Shown here: piece by piece, positions 54,703 to 64,000 of the stretch
How positions within the stretch are numbered: position 1 is the first letter of the stretch
Layout of the letters: the number at the start of each line of letters is the position of its first letter
Assembly (NCBI GenBank): GCA_026315105.1
Contig: CM048745.1
Location: 756,482,006 to 756,546,005, forward strand
DNA: 64,000 nucleotides
Origin: Locusta migratoria
Lineage: Eukaryota > Arthropoda > Insecta > Orthoptera > Acrididae
Direction: 5' to 3'
The notes under the pieces: model-generated
What the model was told of the DNA's origin: nothing
The model's database searches: none
What the model saw: the letters and a program-made list of their open reading frames with translations, nothing else
Made by a program: the position numbers and the translations under genes

Positions 54703-54759
54703 TGTCTTTATTAGATTTGCTAACAACCATGAGGAGGTATGAAACGGCACTTTGCAGGA

Positions 54760-55685
54760 CATTTTACTTAAGATTATCTTGAAATAAACGACTTTTTAAT
54801 CAAGAACTTCATTTTCTATTAAGAAGAAATAATGGTTAATAAACAACAGAAGACCAAACCTTCTGCAGAAATACGTCAGATTTCTACTCCACAATGTCAG
54901 GGTTTCTTCATACAGTTCCCGTCAAATCAGTGAGTGTTGAAAGAAAGGAACTTATAAGTATGGAATGCAAATATCTACATTGTTAAATGTACTAGATCAG
55001 CCGTTAAAGCTGTAGGTGAAGGAAAATCCGCAAACTTGACAGTAAAACATCGAAAGCAAAAGAACAGTTTCCCATGAAAGCCGAAACCATTTGCACAATT
55101 GTTGCTTCATATGAACCACAAACGGCAAGAATCTTCAAGAGATTCGTTTTATAATAAAAAGTAAATACACTCAAATGTATATGGGTTTTGAACAAAGACG
55201 AGTTAAGTGTAAAAATGTTCGAATCTTTAGACTCCATATCGAATTTATACATGTCAATGAAAGTGCTTGTCATATAAGAATAGACTAGAACAGAATTTAA
55301 TGTTTCTCGTCTGTTTATATTCTCTCAGTTTCAGTGCAGTGGACTGCAAAATATAGGCATAGTCGTAAGTATTTCCTCGTGAATAAGTTGTCATTTATGT
55401 CACTGAATGAGGGAAAGTCGGCTGCTTCTACATTTATTCCACGATATTTATGTCTCTCGATATTTAACTAATGGTTGGAGCGCAAAAATTACAGAAACTA
55501 TTTGGTTAATTACGTAGAAAAGTAATTATGAACTGACATGTTCTTACGGCGCCTTGTCCACCACTAGGAGCGCTAGTGTCGTTGCAAATGTCAGTTGGTA
55601 ACAACTTTCACAGCAGTGAGTGTCGCGACTGTCTATGTTAGACTGTTGTGAGCCCCACGTGAGTGGAAGTCGCTCACCATATTAG
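54760..55685. other. Unassigned spacer
   Basis: No supported feature. Confidence 0.35.
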
Positions 55686-55699
55686 CGATTGTTAAATCG

Positions 55700-56165
55700 C
55701 GTATTCAGACCTTTAATTGGATTTACCGGTTTCGGCGGATCATGCCGCCATCATCAGAATTGTCGAAAAAGTGATTACCCAACTGTTCTGCATACTTCTG
55801 TCTTTAGTTCGTGTTGCGGGTTTGTCAGTTAGGTAGAAAATTGTTTGTGAGATCATTAAATGCACACAGAGTTTCCCCCACATCATCTCTTACTATAGAC
55901 ATGCGTCTGCTTGACGTGTTATTTTCAGGCCTCATCACATTCAATGTGTACATTTTATCATCTGGCAAACAATTTTTTACCTAACTGACAAACCCGCAAC
56001 ACGAACTACAGACAAAAGTATGCAGAATAGATGGGCAATCACTTTTTCGACAGTTCTGATGATGGCGGCAAGATCCGCCGAAAGCGAAATCCAAGTAAAG
56101 GTCTGAATGCATGGTCTTGGCAGTAACATAAATTTAACATAAAAAACAGATGGCACCCAGCAATA
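55700..56165. repeat. Fold-back with two inverted hammerhead-like cores
   Basis: Left arm about 55705-55850 and right arm about 55970-56115 are complements (CCTAACTGACAAACCCGCAA at 55979 against its inverse at 55830). The right arm on the plus strand has CTGATGA (56056-56062), stem GGCGG/CCGCC with six-base loop, GAAA (56080-56083). The left arm has the same on the minus strand with GAAACCGG...GGTCTGAAT, where a short stem III (CC/GG) followed by TC fits the cleavage-site rule UH. Spacer about 120 bp. Confidence 0.65.
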
Positions 56166-56716
56166 TGTGTCAATTATATTAGCGATTGTTGGCGTGATGC
56201 CTACCCATTCGTTTGCTTTGGACGCCACATTACACGTAACCGCAGTTACTTAGACGCTGCCCTTACATCTTCTACGGACGCTAAACTTATAATCATATCA
56301 CATATAAAATTTCGCAATACCAGATGTAGCCGACCTCCCCTTCCACTGTGCTGGCAGGAATGACATGCGTCGACTTTCCGGCCTGCTGCTGTTGGTTAGT
56401 TGCGTTGTGAATGTCTCGTGTGGTGCCCCTCGCTGGCTGACGCATGTGAGTAACATGTGCACAGTGGCTGGCACGTGAGGATCGCAGACTGGGGGGGGGG
56501 GGGGGAGGACGGTCGTCCTTGGTCATTCCTCCGCTGCCGTTTCCTCGTAGCCTCTCGCGCTGGCCGAGTCTCGCACTCTTTTTTAATGCCCTTACAAGGA
56601 AAGTGCTTGGGCTCGAACAAACACAAATGCACCAAAATCGTGTGAGAGATAATGTGAACGTCCCTTAATGCACTAGTGCCACTCCAGCATGTGCAAAACT
56701 CTGCTGTCGTCCATTA
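56166..56716. other. Unassigned spacer
   Basis: Includes a 16-base G run at 56490-56505. Otherwise nothing supported. Confidence 0.35.
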
Positions 56717-56878
56717 GAGGGACTTAACTACGGGGTCATCAGTCCCTAAACTTACGAACTACTTACGAACTAGGACGGCACAAATATCCATGCCCGAGGG
56801 GGGATTCGAACCCCCGACCGTAGTGGCAGTGCGGACCGTGACTGAAGCGCCTCAGTCCCCTCGGCCACCGCGGCCGGC
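56717..56878 (-). mobile_element. SINE-A, lacking its 3' end
   Basis: Complement copy from GGGACTTAACTACGGGG to CCGCGGCCGGC. The usual AAATGTTCAAATG part is missing. Box B GGGATTCGAACCCCC intact. Confidence 0.9.
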
Positions 56879-56939
56879 TATCTGCCGGAGGCCAGTCGGG
56901 ACCAGTAGGGACGTGAAACGTCAGATCGTTCGGCAATTA

Positions 56940-57138
56940 CCGGCCGCGGTGGCCGACGGGACTGAGGCGCTCCAGTCACGGTCTGCACGGCCACTACGGT
57001 GGGCGGTTCTAATCCATCCTCGGGCATGGATATTTGTGCCGTCCTTAGTGTAAGCTAGTTCATAAGTAGTTTGTAAATTTAGGGACTGATGACCCCGTAG
57101 TTAAGTCCCATAAGCTATACAAACATTTGAACATTTTT
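56940..57138 (+). mobile_element. SINE-A
   Basis: Head CGGCCGCGGTGGCCGACGG; box B decayed to GCGGTTCTAATCCATCC. Flanks GTTCGGCAATT and GTTCGGAAATT look like the target duplication. Confidence 0.9.
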
Positions 57139-57167
57139 TTGGTTCGGAAATTGGTAATCAGTCCTGC

Positions 57168-57358
57168 TAAAAAAAATATTCAAATGTCTGTAAATCTATC
57201 GGACCAAACTGCGTGGTCACCAGTCCGTAGTTTACAAACTACTTAAACCTAGGTAAACTAACCTAAGAACAAGCACACATACCCTCGCCCCAGGGATGAC
57301 TCGAACCTCCACGGCGAGAAACCGCGCGCTCCGCAGCAAGACGCTTTAGATCGCTTTC

Positions 57359-57420
<62 letters not shown>

Positions 57421-57497
57421 GTGTAGTTCTTGTCTTTGCGGTCGCTGATCGCGTTTTTTCGTTTTGGTTCTACGAACGCTCGCCTACTCCACCGCGG
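57168..57497 (-). mobile_element. SINE-A subfamily 2, split by CT-rich insert
   Basis: 57168-57357 runs to CTTTAGATCGCT and the head end CTCGCCTACTCCACCGCGGC is at 57478-57497. Between lie about 120 bp with a (CT)n tract. CAGTCCTGCTAA and CAGTCCTACTAA flank the whole as target duplication. Confidence 0.85.
57366..57419. repeat. (CT)n microsatellite
   Basis: About 26 CT units inside the insert that splits the SINE. Confidence 0.95.
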
Positions 57498-57702
57498 CAG
57501 TCCTACTAATGTACTGCAATTGGTTGAGATAAAGTTGACGAAGAACCCTTCTCCGTGAAAATGGTATTGGTGTGGAAGATGAATCATACGATCGTATTCT
57601 GGTATCTATTAAATTGTAGAAATGTGGGCATAAGTTAGAAACAGATACTGTTGTAACACTGGCACATAAGAATGATGTTAGGGATAGTATTGATGAACAA
57701 TT

Positions 57703-58170
57703 TTTTGTGTCCCGACTTCGTCGCCGCTTTTGTGTCCCAGCATCGTCGTAGGTGTCGGTGGCCGAGTGGAACGAGACCGACACAGTAACAAAGACAGCAC
57801 GCCGGTGCAGGTACGGAGGGGAGCAGCCAGAAACTATAAACACTAGAGTAAATTAGAAAGAGATATATATTGCACAGAATGTAACAATACTTAACTTTTA
57901 CATTGTACTGCAGAATGTTGATACATAGTTGTTAGAGGCCTGCCTAGTGCCTGTACGATAGCAAAGTCTTCACTGGTGCCTATCTGATTACGAAGGTCCT
58001 AACTGGTTGCTAACTCAGTCCCAAGTGACCGGTGTCTTTTCGTGGTGGCCACGAGCGGAGCTGCAGCAGAGGGCGCTCGTGGCTGTCGTCGTAAGAACGC
58101 CGCGCCGTGTGTGCATGGCGGCCCGCGGCGAAAGTAGGTGGCGCGCACTTTGTACTTGTGCGACACCACA
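57703..58170 (-). mobile_element. Solo-LTR-like element, copy 2
   Basis: 468 bp, minus strand, starting TGTGGTGTCGCAC (at 58170) and ending GGGACACAAAA (57703). CAATT flanks it on both sides (57698-57702 and 58171-58175). Same internal blocks as copy 1 at 25672, including the GACACCTACGACG and GGCGACGA(G/A) segments. Open frames across it are accidental. Confidence 0.75.
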
Positions 58171-58383
58171 CAATTCATTGCAACTAATAGTGCTACGGCA
58201 AGTGCCAGAAGAGGCAATGTAAGCTGACAGTGAATACCACCGTCTCCGGAGGAGAAGGTTAAAGTCACAAGTATCATTATGGAGTTTGATGACTATACAC
58301 TAGAGAACATGTACAGTGATTATTACGTTAGATTTATGCATTGCATAAGGCGTCTACAATCACATCTATCTACCGCATGATAG

Positions 58384-58580
58384 AAGGCTGCGGTGATCGA
58401 GGGGACTGAGGCGCTCCAGTCACGGTCTGCACGGCCACTACGGTCGGGGGTTCGAATCCCCCCTTGGGCATGGATATTTTTGCCGTCCTTAGTGTCAGCT
58501 AGTTCATAAGTAGTTTGTAAGTTTAGGGACTGATGACCCCGTAGTTAAGTCCCATAAGCTCTACAACATTTGAACATTTT
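58384..58580 (+). mobile_element. SINE-A
   Basis: Head CTGCGGTGATCGAGGGG, box B GGGGGTTCGAATCCCCC, end ACAACATTTGAACATTTT. No duplication recognised. Confidence 0.92.
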
Positions 58581-58594
58581 GGTAGCAGAGTTTT

Positions 58595-58597
<3 letters not shown>

Positions 58598-58640
<43 letters not shown>
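58598..58640. repeat. Poly(A) tract
   Basis: About 42 As shortly after the SINE; not part of the usual SINE-A end. Confidence 0.9.
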
Positions 58641-58643
<3 letters not shown>

Positions 58644-58870
58644 ACAACCACCAGCACAGTGAGGGGTACGTAGTAGTCCGGTAACCAAACCTTGGTACAG
58701 ATATGTTTGTTCGAGCCCAAGTACTTTCCCTGTTAGTCTGATGCTCAGAAACACTTTATATAGCCTGTGTTTCCTCAATAGATCTGCCGAGCAGCTTCAT
58801 TCCTACCGCTATTGGTTTAGAAAACATACCATTACTACTAATGATATAACAGAAGGAAACTACACTTATT

Positions 58871-58992
58871 TGTTGTTGTAGTCTTCAGTTCAAAGACTGG
58901 TTGATGCAGCTGTCTACTTAAACCCTATCCTAGCCAAGCCTCTTTATCTCAGAATAAGAAGTATAACCTTCTACCTTTTAAACCTGATTACT
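58871..58992 (+). repeat. GTTGTT-headed interspersed repeat
   Basis: TTGTTGTTGTAGTCTTCAGT, GACTGGTTGATGCAGCTGTC, CTATCCTAGCCAAGCCTCTT: blocks of a short repeat common in insect genomic DNA as I recall it. No pol III boxes. Class uncertain. Confidence 0.55.
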
Positions 58993-58993
58993 A

Positions 58994-59026
58994 TTCGAAT
59001 GTATGTAAACCTATTGGACCAAACTC
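58994..59026 (-). repeat. SINE-A subfamily 2 scrap
   Basis: CGAATGTATGTAAACCTATT and GGACCAAACT correspond to the first 35 bases of the complement of that subfamily. It stops where the LINE tail begins. Confidence 0.6.
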
Positions 59027-59442
59027 CTACATCTACATAAATACTCCGCTAATCACATTTAATTGCATAGTGGAGGGTTCATCGGATCCGCTTTTATTAT
59101 TTTTCTCTACCGTTCCATTCTCTAATAGCACTCAGAAAAAAGCAACACCTGAATCTTATTTTAGTAAGATGATCATTTCTCCTCATATACATGGGTGCTA
59201 ACAAAATATATTCGCATTTGGAAGAGAAAGTTGGTGACAGGAATTTCGCAAATAAATGTCGCCGCAATGAATAACGGCTTTCTTTTAATGATTTCCGCCC
59301 CAACTCGTTCGCCATTTCCGTGACACTCTCTCCCCTAAATCGCGATAATACAAAACGAGCTGCCCTTCATCTGAACTTTCGCTATGTCATCCGTCAGTCC
59401 CACTTGGTTGGGATCCCACAATGGGTAGCAGTACTCCAAACT

Positions 59443-59578
59443 CACATTCCGGAGGCAAGAATCGAACCTCCGGTGGCTGCCCAGTCCATAAAGTGACGCC
59501 TTAGGTCCCGCTGCCATTCTGCACGGCCCTGCTTACTGTATTCCTCTGCGATTCCTAATTTTGAGAAAATTAGAAAAC
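59443..59578 (-). mobile_element. SINE-D (tRNA-derived)
   Basis: On the minus strand: TGCAGAATGGCAGCGGGACC (box A), TGGGCAGCCACCGGAGGTTC and GAGGTTCGATTCTTGCCTCC (box B). Preceded by CAGAGGAATACAGTAAGCAG. The copy at 60741 has the same order. Inserted in the CR1-like LINE. Confidence 0.7.
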
Positions 59579-60095
59579 CCGGCAGCCAGTTTCTTTATTG
59601 GAACTGTGGCATCTTCTAAGTGTTCTACCAATGAAACTTAGCCTTTGGTTCACCTTTCCTACATTTTTTTCTTTGTTCATTTCCAGGTTAAGTTATTCGT
59701 AATTTTAATTCCTGTGGTTTTGCGGCCTTTATATTTGACTGATTTATCGTGTAAATGAAGTTTAACGGATTTCTTTTAGTGCTCATACGTATGACTTCAC
59801 ACTTTTCATTGTTTAGGATCAATTGCAAATTATTATAAGATACAGACAGCTTATCTAAATAATTTTTATCTTCTGTTAACTTTACTAACCGATAAACGGC
59901 AACATCATCCGCAGACAGTCTAAGAGAACTGCTCACGTTGTCTGCTATAACAATTCCCTGGGAACGCCAGACATCACTTCTGTTTTACTGGACGACTTTC
60001 CATTAGTTACAACGTACTGTGTCCTTTCTGACAGGAAATCGTGAATCCAATCGCACAACTTTCGATATTCCATAAACACGCAAGTTGATTAGAAG

Positions 60096-60300
60096 ACAAA
60101 AAATGTTCAAATGTTTGTTAAGCTTACGGGACTTAACTGCGGGGTCATCAGTCCCTAAACTTACAAACTACTTCTGAACTACCTTATACTAAAGACGACA
60201 CAAACATCCATCCCCGAGGGGGGGGTTCGAACCCCTCACCGTAGCGGCCATGCAGACTGTGACTGTCGCGCCGCAGACCGCTCGGCCACGGCGGCCGGCC
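60096..60300 (-). mobile_element. SINE-A, head of mixed type
   Basis: Complement copy with GGGGGTTCGAACCCCTC, head CTCGGCCACGGCGGCCGGCC. Target duplication GATTAGAAG at 60087-60095 and 60301-60309, inside the LINE RT sequence. Confidence 0.93.
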
Positions 60301-60740
60301 GATTAGAAGTCGCTTGTGAGGTACAGTGTCAAAAGCCCTCAAGAAATCGAGAAATATTGAATCTATTTGAGACCAATATTCGATAGCACTCATCACTTCA
60401 TGCAAGTAGAGAGCTAGCTGTATTTTACAAGAACGACACTTTCTGAATCAGTGTTGATTGTGGGTCAATGGGCCGTTCTCTTCGAGGTAGTTCATAATGT
60501 TTGACGGAAGTATATATTCTAAAATCCTGCTGCAAACCGGCGTCAGTGATACAGACCTGTAATTTCGCGGTTCACTCCTTTTGCCTTTCTTGAATATTGG
60601 AGTGACCTGTGCAACTTTCCAGTCTTTGGGTACGGAAATTTGACTGAGCGAGCTGTTTTTCATGAAGCTTGTGGCACAGCGTACGGTGAAAGGAATCTGG
60701 ATCTGGAGACTTACCTTAATACTCCAGGGATACTCAAAGG

Positions 60741-60905
60741 ATAACACACACACACACATCACATTGCGGAGGCAGAACTCGAACCTCCGACGGGAATGGC
60801 TGCCCAGTCCGTAACAAGACACCTTAGACCACGCAGCCATTCTGCGTGGCCCTGCTTACTCTATTCCTCTGCGATCCCTAATTTCGTCAAAATTAGGAAG
60901 TCGGC
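60741..60905 (-). mobile_element. SINE-D, second copy
   Basis: On the minus strand: AGGAATAGAGTAAGCAGGGC, AATGGCTGCGTGGTCTAAGG (box A), TCGGAGGTTCGAGTTCTGCC (box B), then a short (GT)n. The class II variable arm GACTGGGCAGCCATTC resembles that of Leu/Ser tRNAs. Confidence 0.75.
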
Positions 60906-61379
60906 ACTCACAGTCGTACACAATCAAAGACAACGCACTCAAGGCTAATAAATATAAGCGGCCGGCACTAGCTTAGTTCGCGACGGCACGGGATGTGAAG
61001 TTTTTGACGAAAGATATTGTCTCTACTTTAAATGCAAAGTGCTATTCTGCTATTGCCGTTAAGATAAGTGTTATTGTATCGTAGATTTACGCGTTACGTA
61101 TCAGTAACATACGTCTGATCACAAACGTATCGACAATGTCTATAATATGAATTACTGACTTTAAAAGAACAGGAATTTTTTAATACAATCTTATCAGAAT
61201 TTAAAAAAAGAACATATGTCTTTCAAAGTAAGATTTAAATGAAAGAAAGGAAATTTGCTCACAAGTTTCTGTCTCCAGTGAAGGTACCAAATAGTGTTTT
61301 AAATATACAAAGTCTTTGGATCAACAGTCTTGAAATGGTGAGCAATAATTCAGCAGAAGTTTGTACTCACAACATCCTA
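60906..61379. other. Unassigned spacer
   Basis: No supported feature. Confidence 0.35.
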
Positions 61380-61795
61380 CGCAACACACTATTTATCTCC
61401 ATTAACGAATTAGGAAAGAATGTGAGCAGCTTTCAAAGATTGTTCGCGGAAGATGTTTCAAATGTTTGTATAGCTTATGGAACTCAACTACGGGGTCATC
61501 AGTCCCTAAACTTACAAACTACTTGTAACTAGCTAACACTAAGGACGGCACAAATATCCATGCCCGAGAGGGGATTCGGACCCCCGACCGTAGTGGCCGT
61601 GCAGACCGTGACTGGACGCCTCAGTCCCCTCGGCCACCGCGGCCGGCGCGGAAGATGCTGTCATTTGTCGGTTAGTAAGGTCACCAGAAGTTCAAAAGCA
61701 ACTGCAAAGTAATTTAGATATCTGCATGATGCAAAAATTGGCAATAGACCCGAAACAATGAAAAGTGTGGAAGTCATCATGCACAAGTGTATCCA
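61380..61795 (+). pseudogene. CR1-like LINE RT fragment, interrupted by SINE
   Basis: INELGKNVSSFQRLFAED (61405-61455) and, after the SINE, EDAVICRLVRSPEVQKQLQS with KLAIDPKQ (61651-61760). This spans RT motif C, here FAED instead of FADD, so the second catalytic Asp position is changed. Related to the copies at 19.6 and 38.0 kb. Confidence 0.75.
61456..61646 (-). mobile_element. SINE-A
   Basis: Complement copy ending CCACCGCGGCCGG. Target duplication CGCGGAAGATG at 61445-61455 and 61647-61657, cut exactly into the LINE's motif C codons. Confidence 0.94.
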
Positions 61796-61899
61796 ACACT
61801 GCACTTTGTTTTTCTCCCAGGTAAATATATCCAAATATATCCATAATTTACATTAATTCATTCATTCATTTCCGTGTCCGGTCGGTCAGCATTTCCAAA

Positions 61900-62700
61900 A
61901 ACTAGCAGCTGCGATAGCTTTATCATTTTCTTCGTGAACATCTTGTGTTGTGGATGGGTTGTCCAGGAGGGGGCATGGCTTGCATATTCTTCAGTCTCAC
62001 AGTCGCAAGAGCTGTCTGCGCTCGCTGGAAGGCTTCCCCATTTCTTCAGGTTGGTCTTTCATCGGGGCACGCCCAGTCTTAGGCGGTTGATGGACCTCCA
62101 TACAGGATATTGTAGGTTTGCGCCACGTTTGCGGCGATACGTCTGCGGGCAGTGAGCTCTTCGATGTTGCCTCTGGTGCTCTCTGTAGTGGCACTTTCCT
62201 GGAAAAGAAACTCTTGCGGAATTTAAGGCGGGACCTTGCTGCCTGGTGGCCATACAGAGGATGTCGGTGGTCAGTCTCCTGCTTTGTTTCCTCATTGTCT
62301 ACAGGATATTGGGATACAATTTCTTTACTAGTGTTGGCTACAAGCATCCTGAGATGATCCTCGCTGTATCGTTGACCGGAATATCGACTTGCTTAGCGTA
62401 CGCTGAAGCGTTCCACACAGGAGCAGCACACTCAGCGGCTGATACACAAAGCGCAAGTGCGGTTGGCTCCTCAGCCGCTGCCAACCAGCTTCTTAAGTAT
62501 CCCATTACGCGCACTGACTTCTTGTTTCACGTTAAGACACTGCTGTCCATACGTTAAAGCCCTGACCAGAGTGACACCTAGTTAGACTGATGTTGGGCAA
62601 AGTTTCAGTTGCTCTTCTCGCCATGTGATGTCCAGCTTGTGATGCGCCTCCCTGAACATCATTTTCTCAGGGATCCCTTCTACTTGGCTGAACTCTAAAA
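61900..62700 (-). pseudogene. LINE ORF2 C-terminal part, antisense to the next feature
   Basis: Reading leftward: REAHHKLDITWREEQLKLCP, LGVTLVRALTYGQQC, VSARNGILKKLVGSG, SAAECAAPVWNASAYAKQVD, IPVNDTARIISGCL, frame changes, LCMATRQQGPALNSARVSF and WRSINRLRLGVPR (62060). This is the thumb and C-terminal region of a Jockey-annotated LINE family whose RT lies next door in the opposite orientation. Confidence 0.7.
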
Positions 62701-63665
62701 TGCCGTCTCCAGTCTGAAGAAGCATAAGGCTGCAGGTGTCGATGACCTTAGAGTCGAACAGATTAACAACTTCTGCCGTAAAACGATGGAGTGGGCTACT
62801 AAGCCTAATGAAGACATCTGTCACCAAGCTACACATCCCTAAAATCTGCCGGAAGTCTCGAGTCATTGTAATACTTACGCCTCGGAAGGAACCAACTGAT
62901 CCGAAAAATTTTCGACCCTTCTGCCTTTTATGCCATACGTTCAAGAACGGCTGGTACTTAACCGATTCAATGCCACCCTCGAAGAGAAGTTCATCCCGCA
63001 ATAAACTTGCTTTCGTGCTGGGAAATCATTCTGTAGCCAGATCTTGAATCTAACCCAGCACAGATTTTGAGCGTGGTGAGATTACTGGAGTCGCCTTTCT
63101 TGCTCTAACTGCTGCATATGACACTGTGAACCGTAGGAAAATGTTAAAGAAAGTGTACGACCTTACTAAGGACTACCAACTAACATCCGTTATTAGCACC
63201 TCCCTTCATAACAGAAGGAAGGAAGGAAGCTTAGAGTTTAACGTCTCGTCGACAGCTTGGTCATTAGAGACGGAGCTAACGCTCGGAGTTTTGGGTGATG
63301 ACGGGGAAGGAAATCAGCCGTGCCCTTTGAAAGGAACCATCCCGGCATTTGCGTGGAGAGAAATCACGGAAAACCTAAATCTGGATGGCCCGGGTGGATT
63401 TGAACCACCGCCCTCTAGAATACGAGTCAAGTGCGTTACCACTGCGCCACCTCGCTCGGTTTCAGAACAAAAGATTTCAAATCTCTTTACAGAGTAAGGG
63501 GAGTAGATGGCGAAAGTAGAAGAATGGTCTCCCCCAATGTAGTGCGCTTGTTGCAGTACTGTACAACATCTACACAAATGATCAGCCAATACCAGCAAAT
63601 ACCGGGCTCTTCATCTGTGCCGATGACACAGCAGTAGCTGTTCAGGGGCCAATCTATAAAGAAGT
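62700..63665 (+). pseudogene. LINE RT part, inverted relative to its own C terminus
   Basis: Plus-strand blocks: SLMKTSVTKLHIPKICRKSR, VILTPRKEPTDPKNFRPFCL, then a frame change, ALTAAYDTVNRRKML-like sequence near 63100-63140 (motif A, YDTVN), KKVYDLTKDYQLTSVIS, a SINE-C, VLYNIYTNDQPIPANT and CADDTAVAVQGPIYKEV (63620-63665, motif C as CADD). Together with 61900-62700 it makes most of one ORF2, broken and inverted near 62700. Confidence 0.7.
63204..63462 (-). mobile_element. SINE-C (tRNA-derived), full length
   Basis: On the minus strand: CGAGCGAGGTGGCGCAGTGG (box A), GGCGGTGGTTCAAATCCACC (box B), ATTTAGGTTTTCCGTGATTT, GGGATGGTTCCTTTCAAAGG, CTTCCTTCCCCGTC and tail AACTCTAAGCTTCCTTCC. AACAGAAG and AACAAAAG at the edges may be the target duplication; removal rejoins the LINE RT. 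Confidence 0.82.
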
Positions 63666-64000
63666 AGGGGGGGACTGTCTCTAGCAATGGATGGACTCTC
63701 CAAGTACTACGATAATTTATATTTATAGTGATATATCCGTGTAAACGAAATGCTTCGTCACGATACTGTGATGTTTCAAATCTATTATATTTCTCATCAT
63801 GAAGAGCTAGTATACCACATAATACCACGTGATAGAAGAACTGAAAAATACCAGCGCATCATGCAACTCGACGGTGAAGACGGCTGTACTGTTTCTTTGC
63901 CGCCTCTCTACGTTCCGTGTGAACGTACATCTGGTGACGGAGTTCCGCTTCTAAACATATCCCGCTCCGTGGAAAGTTTACGGCAAGATCATAATATTTT
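63666..64000. other. Unassigned end of window
   Basis: The first 30 bases may continue the LINE RT (QWMDSPSTYYD). Nothing else recognised. Confidence 0.35.

Larger units (their letters stand above)
59027..60740 (-). mobile_element. CR1-like LINE, 5'-truncated copy (minus strand)
   Basis: Reading leftward: VPKDWKVAQVTPIFKKGKRS, NYRSVSLTPVCSRILEYILP and EENGPLTHNQH (60660-60448), a frame change, SIFLDFLRAFDTVPHKRLL (motif A, 60385-60310), a SINE (60096-60300), GVPGNCYSRQREQFS-like frame noise, LRLSADDVAVYRL (motif C, SADD), LILNNEKCEVIRMSTKRNPL, then the end region PLWDPNQVGLTDDIAKVQ and FFLSAIREWNGRE. The tail is TATGTAGATGTAG on the minus strand (59027). SINE-D copies lie at 59443 and beyond 60740. 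Confidence 0.85.

Noticed and set aside
55977..56228. Open frame of 83 codons on the minus strand
   Set aside because: It covers the fold-back arm with the hammerhead-like core; no motif and no counterpart on the other arm.
57484..57843. Open frame of 119 codons on the minus strand
   Set aside because: It spans the LTR-like element end and a SINE edge and shows no protein motif.

Overview
The window is a 64-kb stretch of intergenic, repeat-saturated nuclear DNA from an animal, most likely an insect and probably an orthopteran with a large genome (locust/grasshopper type). That placement is inference: it rests on the density of tRNA-derived SINEs, CR1-like LINEs with ATGTAG tails, Tc1/mariner, piggyBac, Tx1/L1-type and Penelope-like elements, and on my recollection of similar repeats in locust DNA. 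I found no convincing host protein-coding gene, no intact canonical tRNA or rRNA gene and no CRISPR array. Nearly every open frame that can be explained is a decayed transposon gene or the accidental translation of a SINE.

Layout. 0.1-1.34 kb: remnant of a piggyBac element (minus strand) ending at a TTAA. 1.35-2.7 kb: CR1-like LINE RT. 3.27-3.94 kb: mariner remnant turned into a fold-back. 4.97-5.58 kb: large palindrome carrying two inverted tRNA-like modules. 6.4-12.0 kb: the best-preserved element, a Tx1/L1-type non-LTR retrotransposon with ORF1, ORF2 and poly(A), sitting inside a SINE. 12-25 kb: SINEs, a 5S-rRNA-derived SINE, a hammerhead-like hairpin repeat, a hAT MITE, two LINE fragments and a three-deep SINE nest. 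25-31 kb: LINE tail, a solo-LTR-like element, a Tc1-like element split in two by about 2.3 kb, a fold-back repeat with tRNA-like modules, and a 1.4-kb tandem/composite repeat. 32.2-34.6 kb: a Tc1-like element that received three SINEs and a solo LTR. 34.6-39 kb: tRNA-like repeat units and CR1-like LINE pieces. 41-49.5 kb: Tc1 and LINE fragments, six SINEs, the second 1.3-kb composite repeat and part of a third. 49.7-53.1 kb: a Penelope-like element (RT plus GIY-YIG), minus strand, split by a mariner-like transposon. 53.2-56.2 kb: dual tRNA-like elements and fold-backs with hammerhead-like cores. 56.7-64 kb: SINEs, a second LTR-like copy, minus-strand CR1-like LINE and a LINE inverted in the manner of twin priming.

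How the parts relate. The autonomous-type elements are all broken by stops, frameshifts, truncation or insertion. The youngest layer is the tRNA-Leu-like SINE family (called SINE-A here, about 26 copies on both strands), many with clear 8-16 bp target-site duplications that let the order of insertion be read. The most unusual themes are (i) palindromic repeats carrying inverted tRNA-like modules, (ii) a recurring hammerhead-ribozyme-like core (CTGANGA, hairpin, GAAA) next to a Penelope-like element and in several inverted pairs, and (iii) a Tx1-type LINE inserted within the box-A region of a tRNA-derived SINE.
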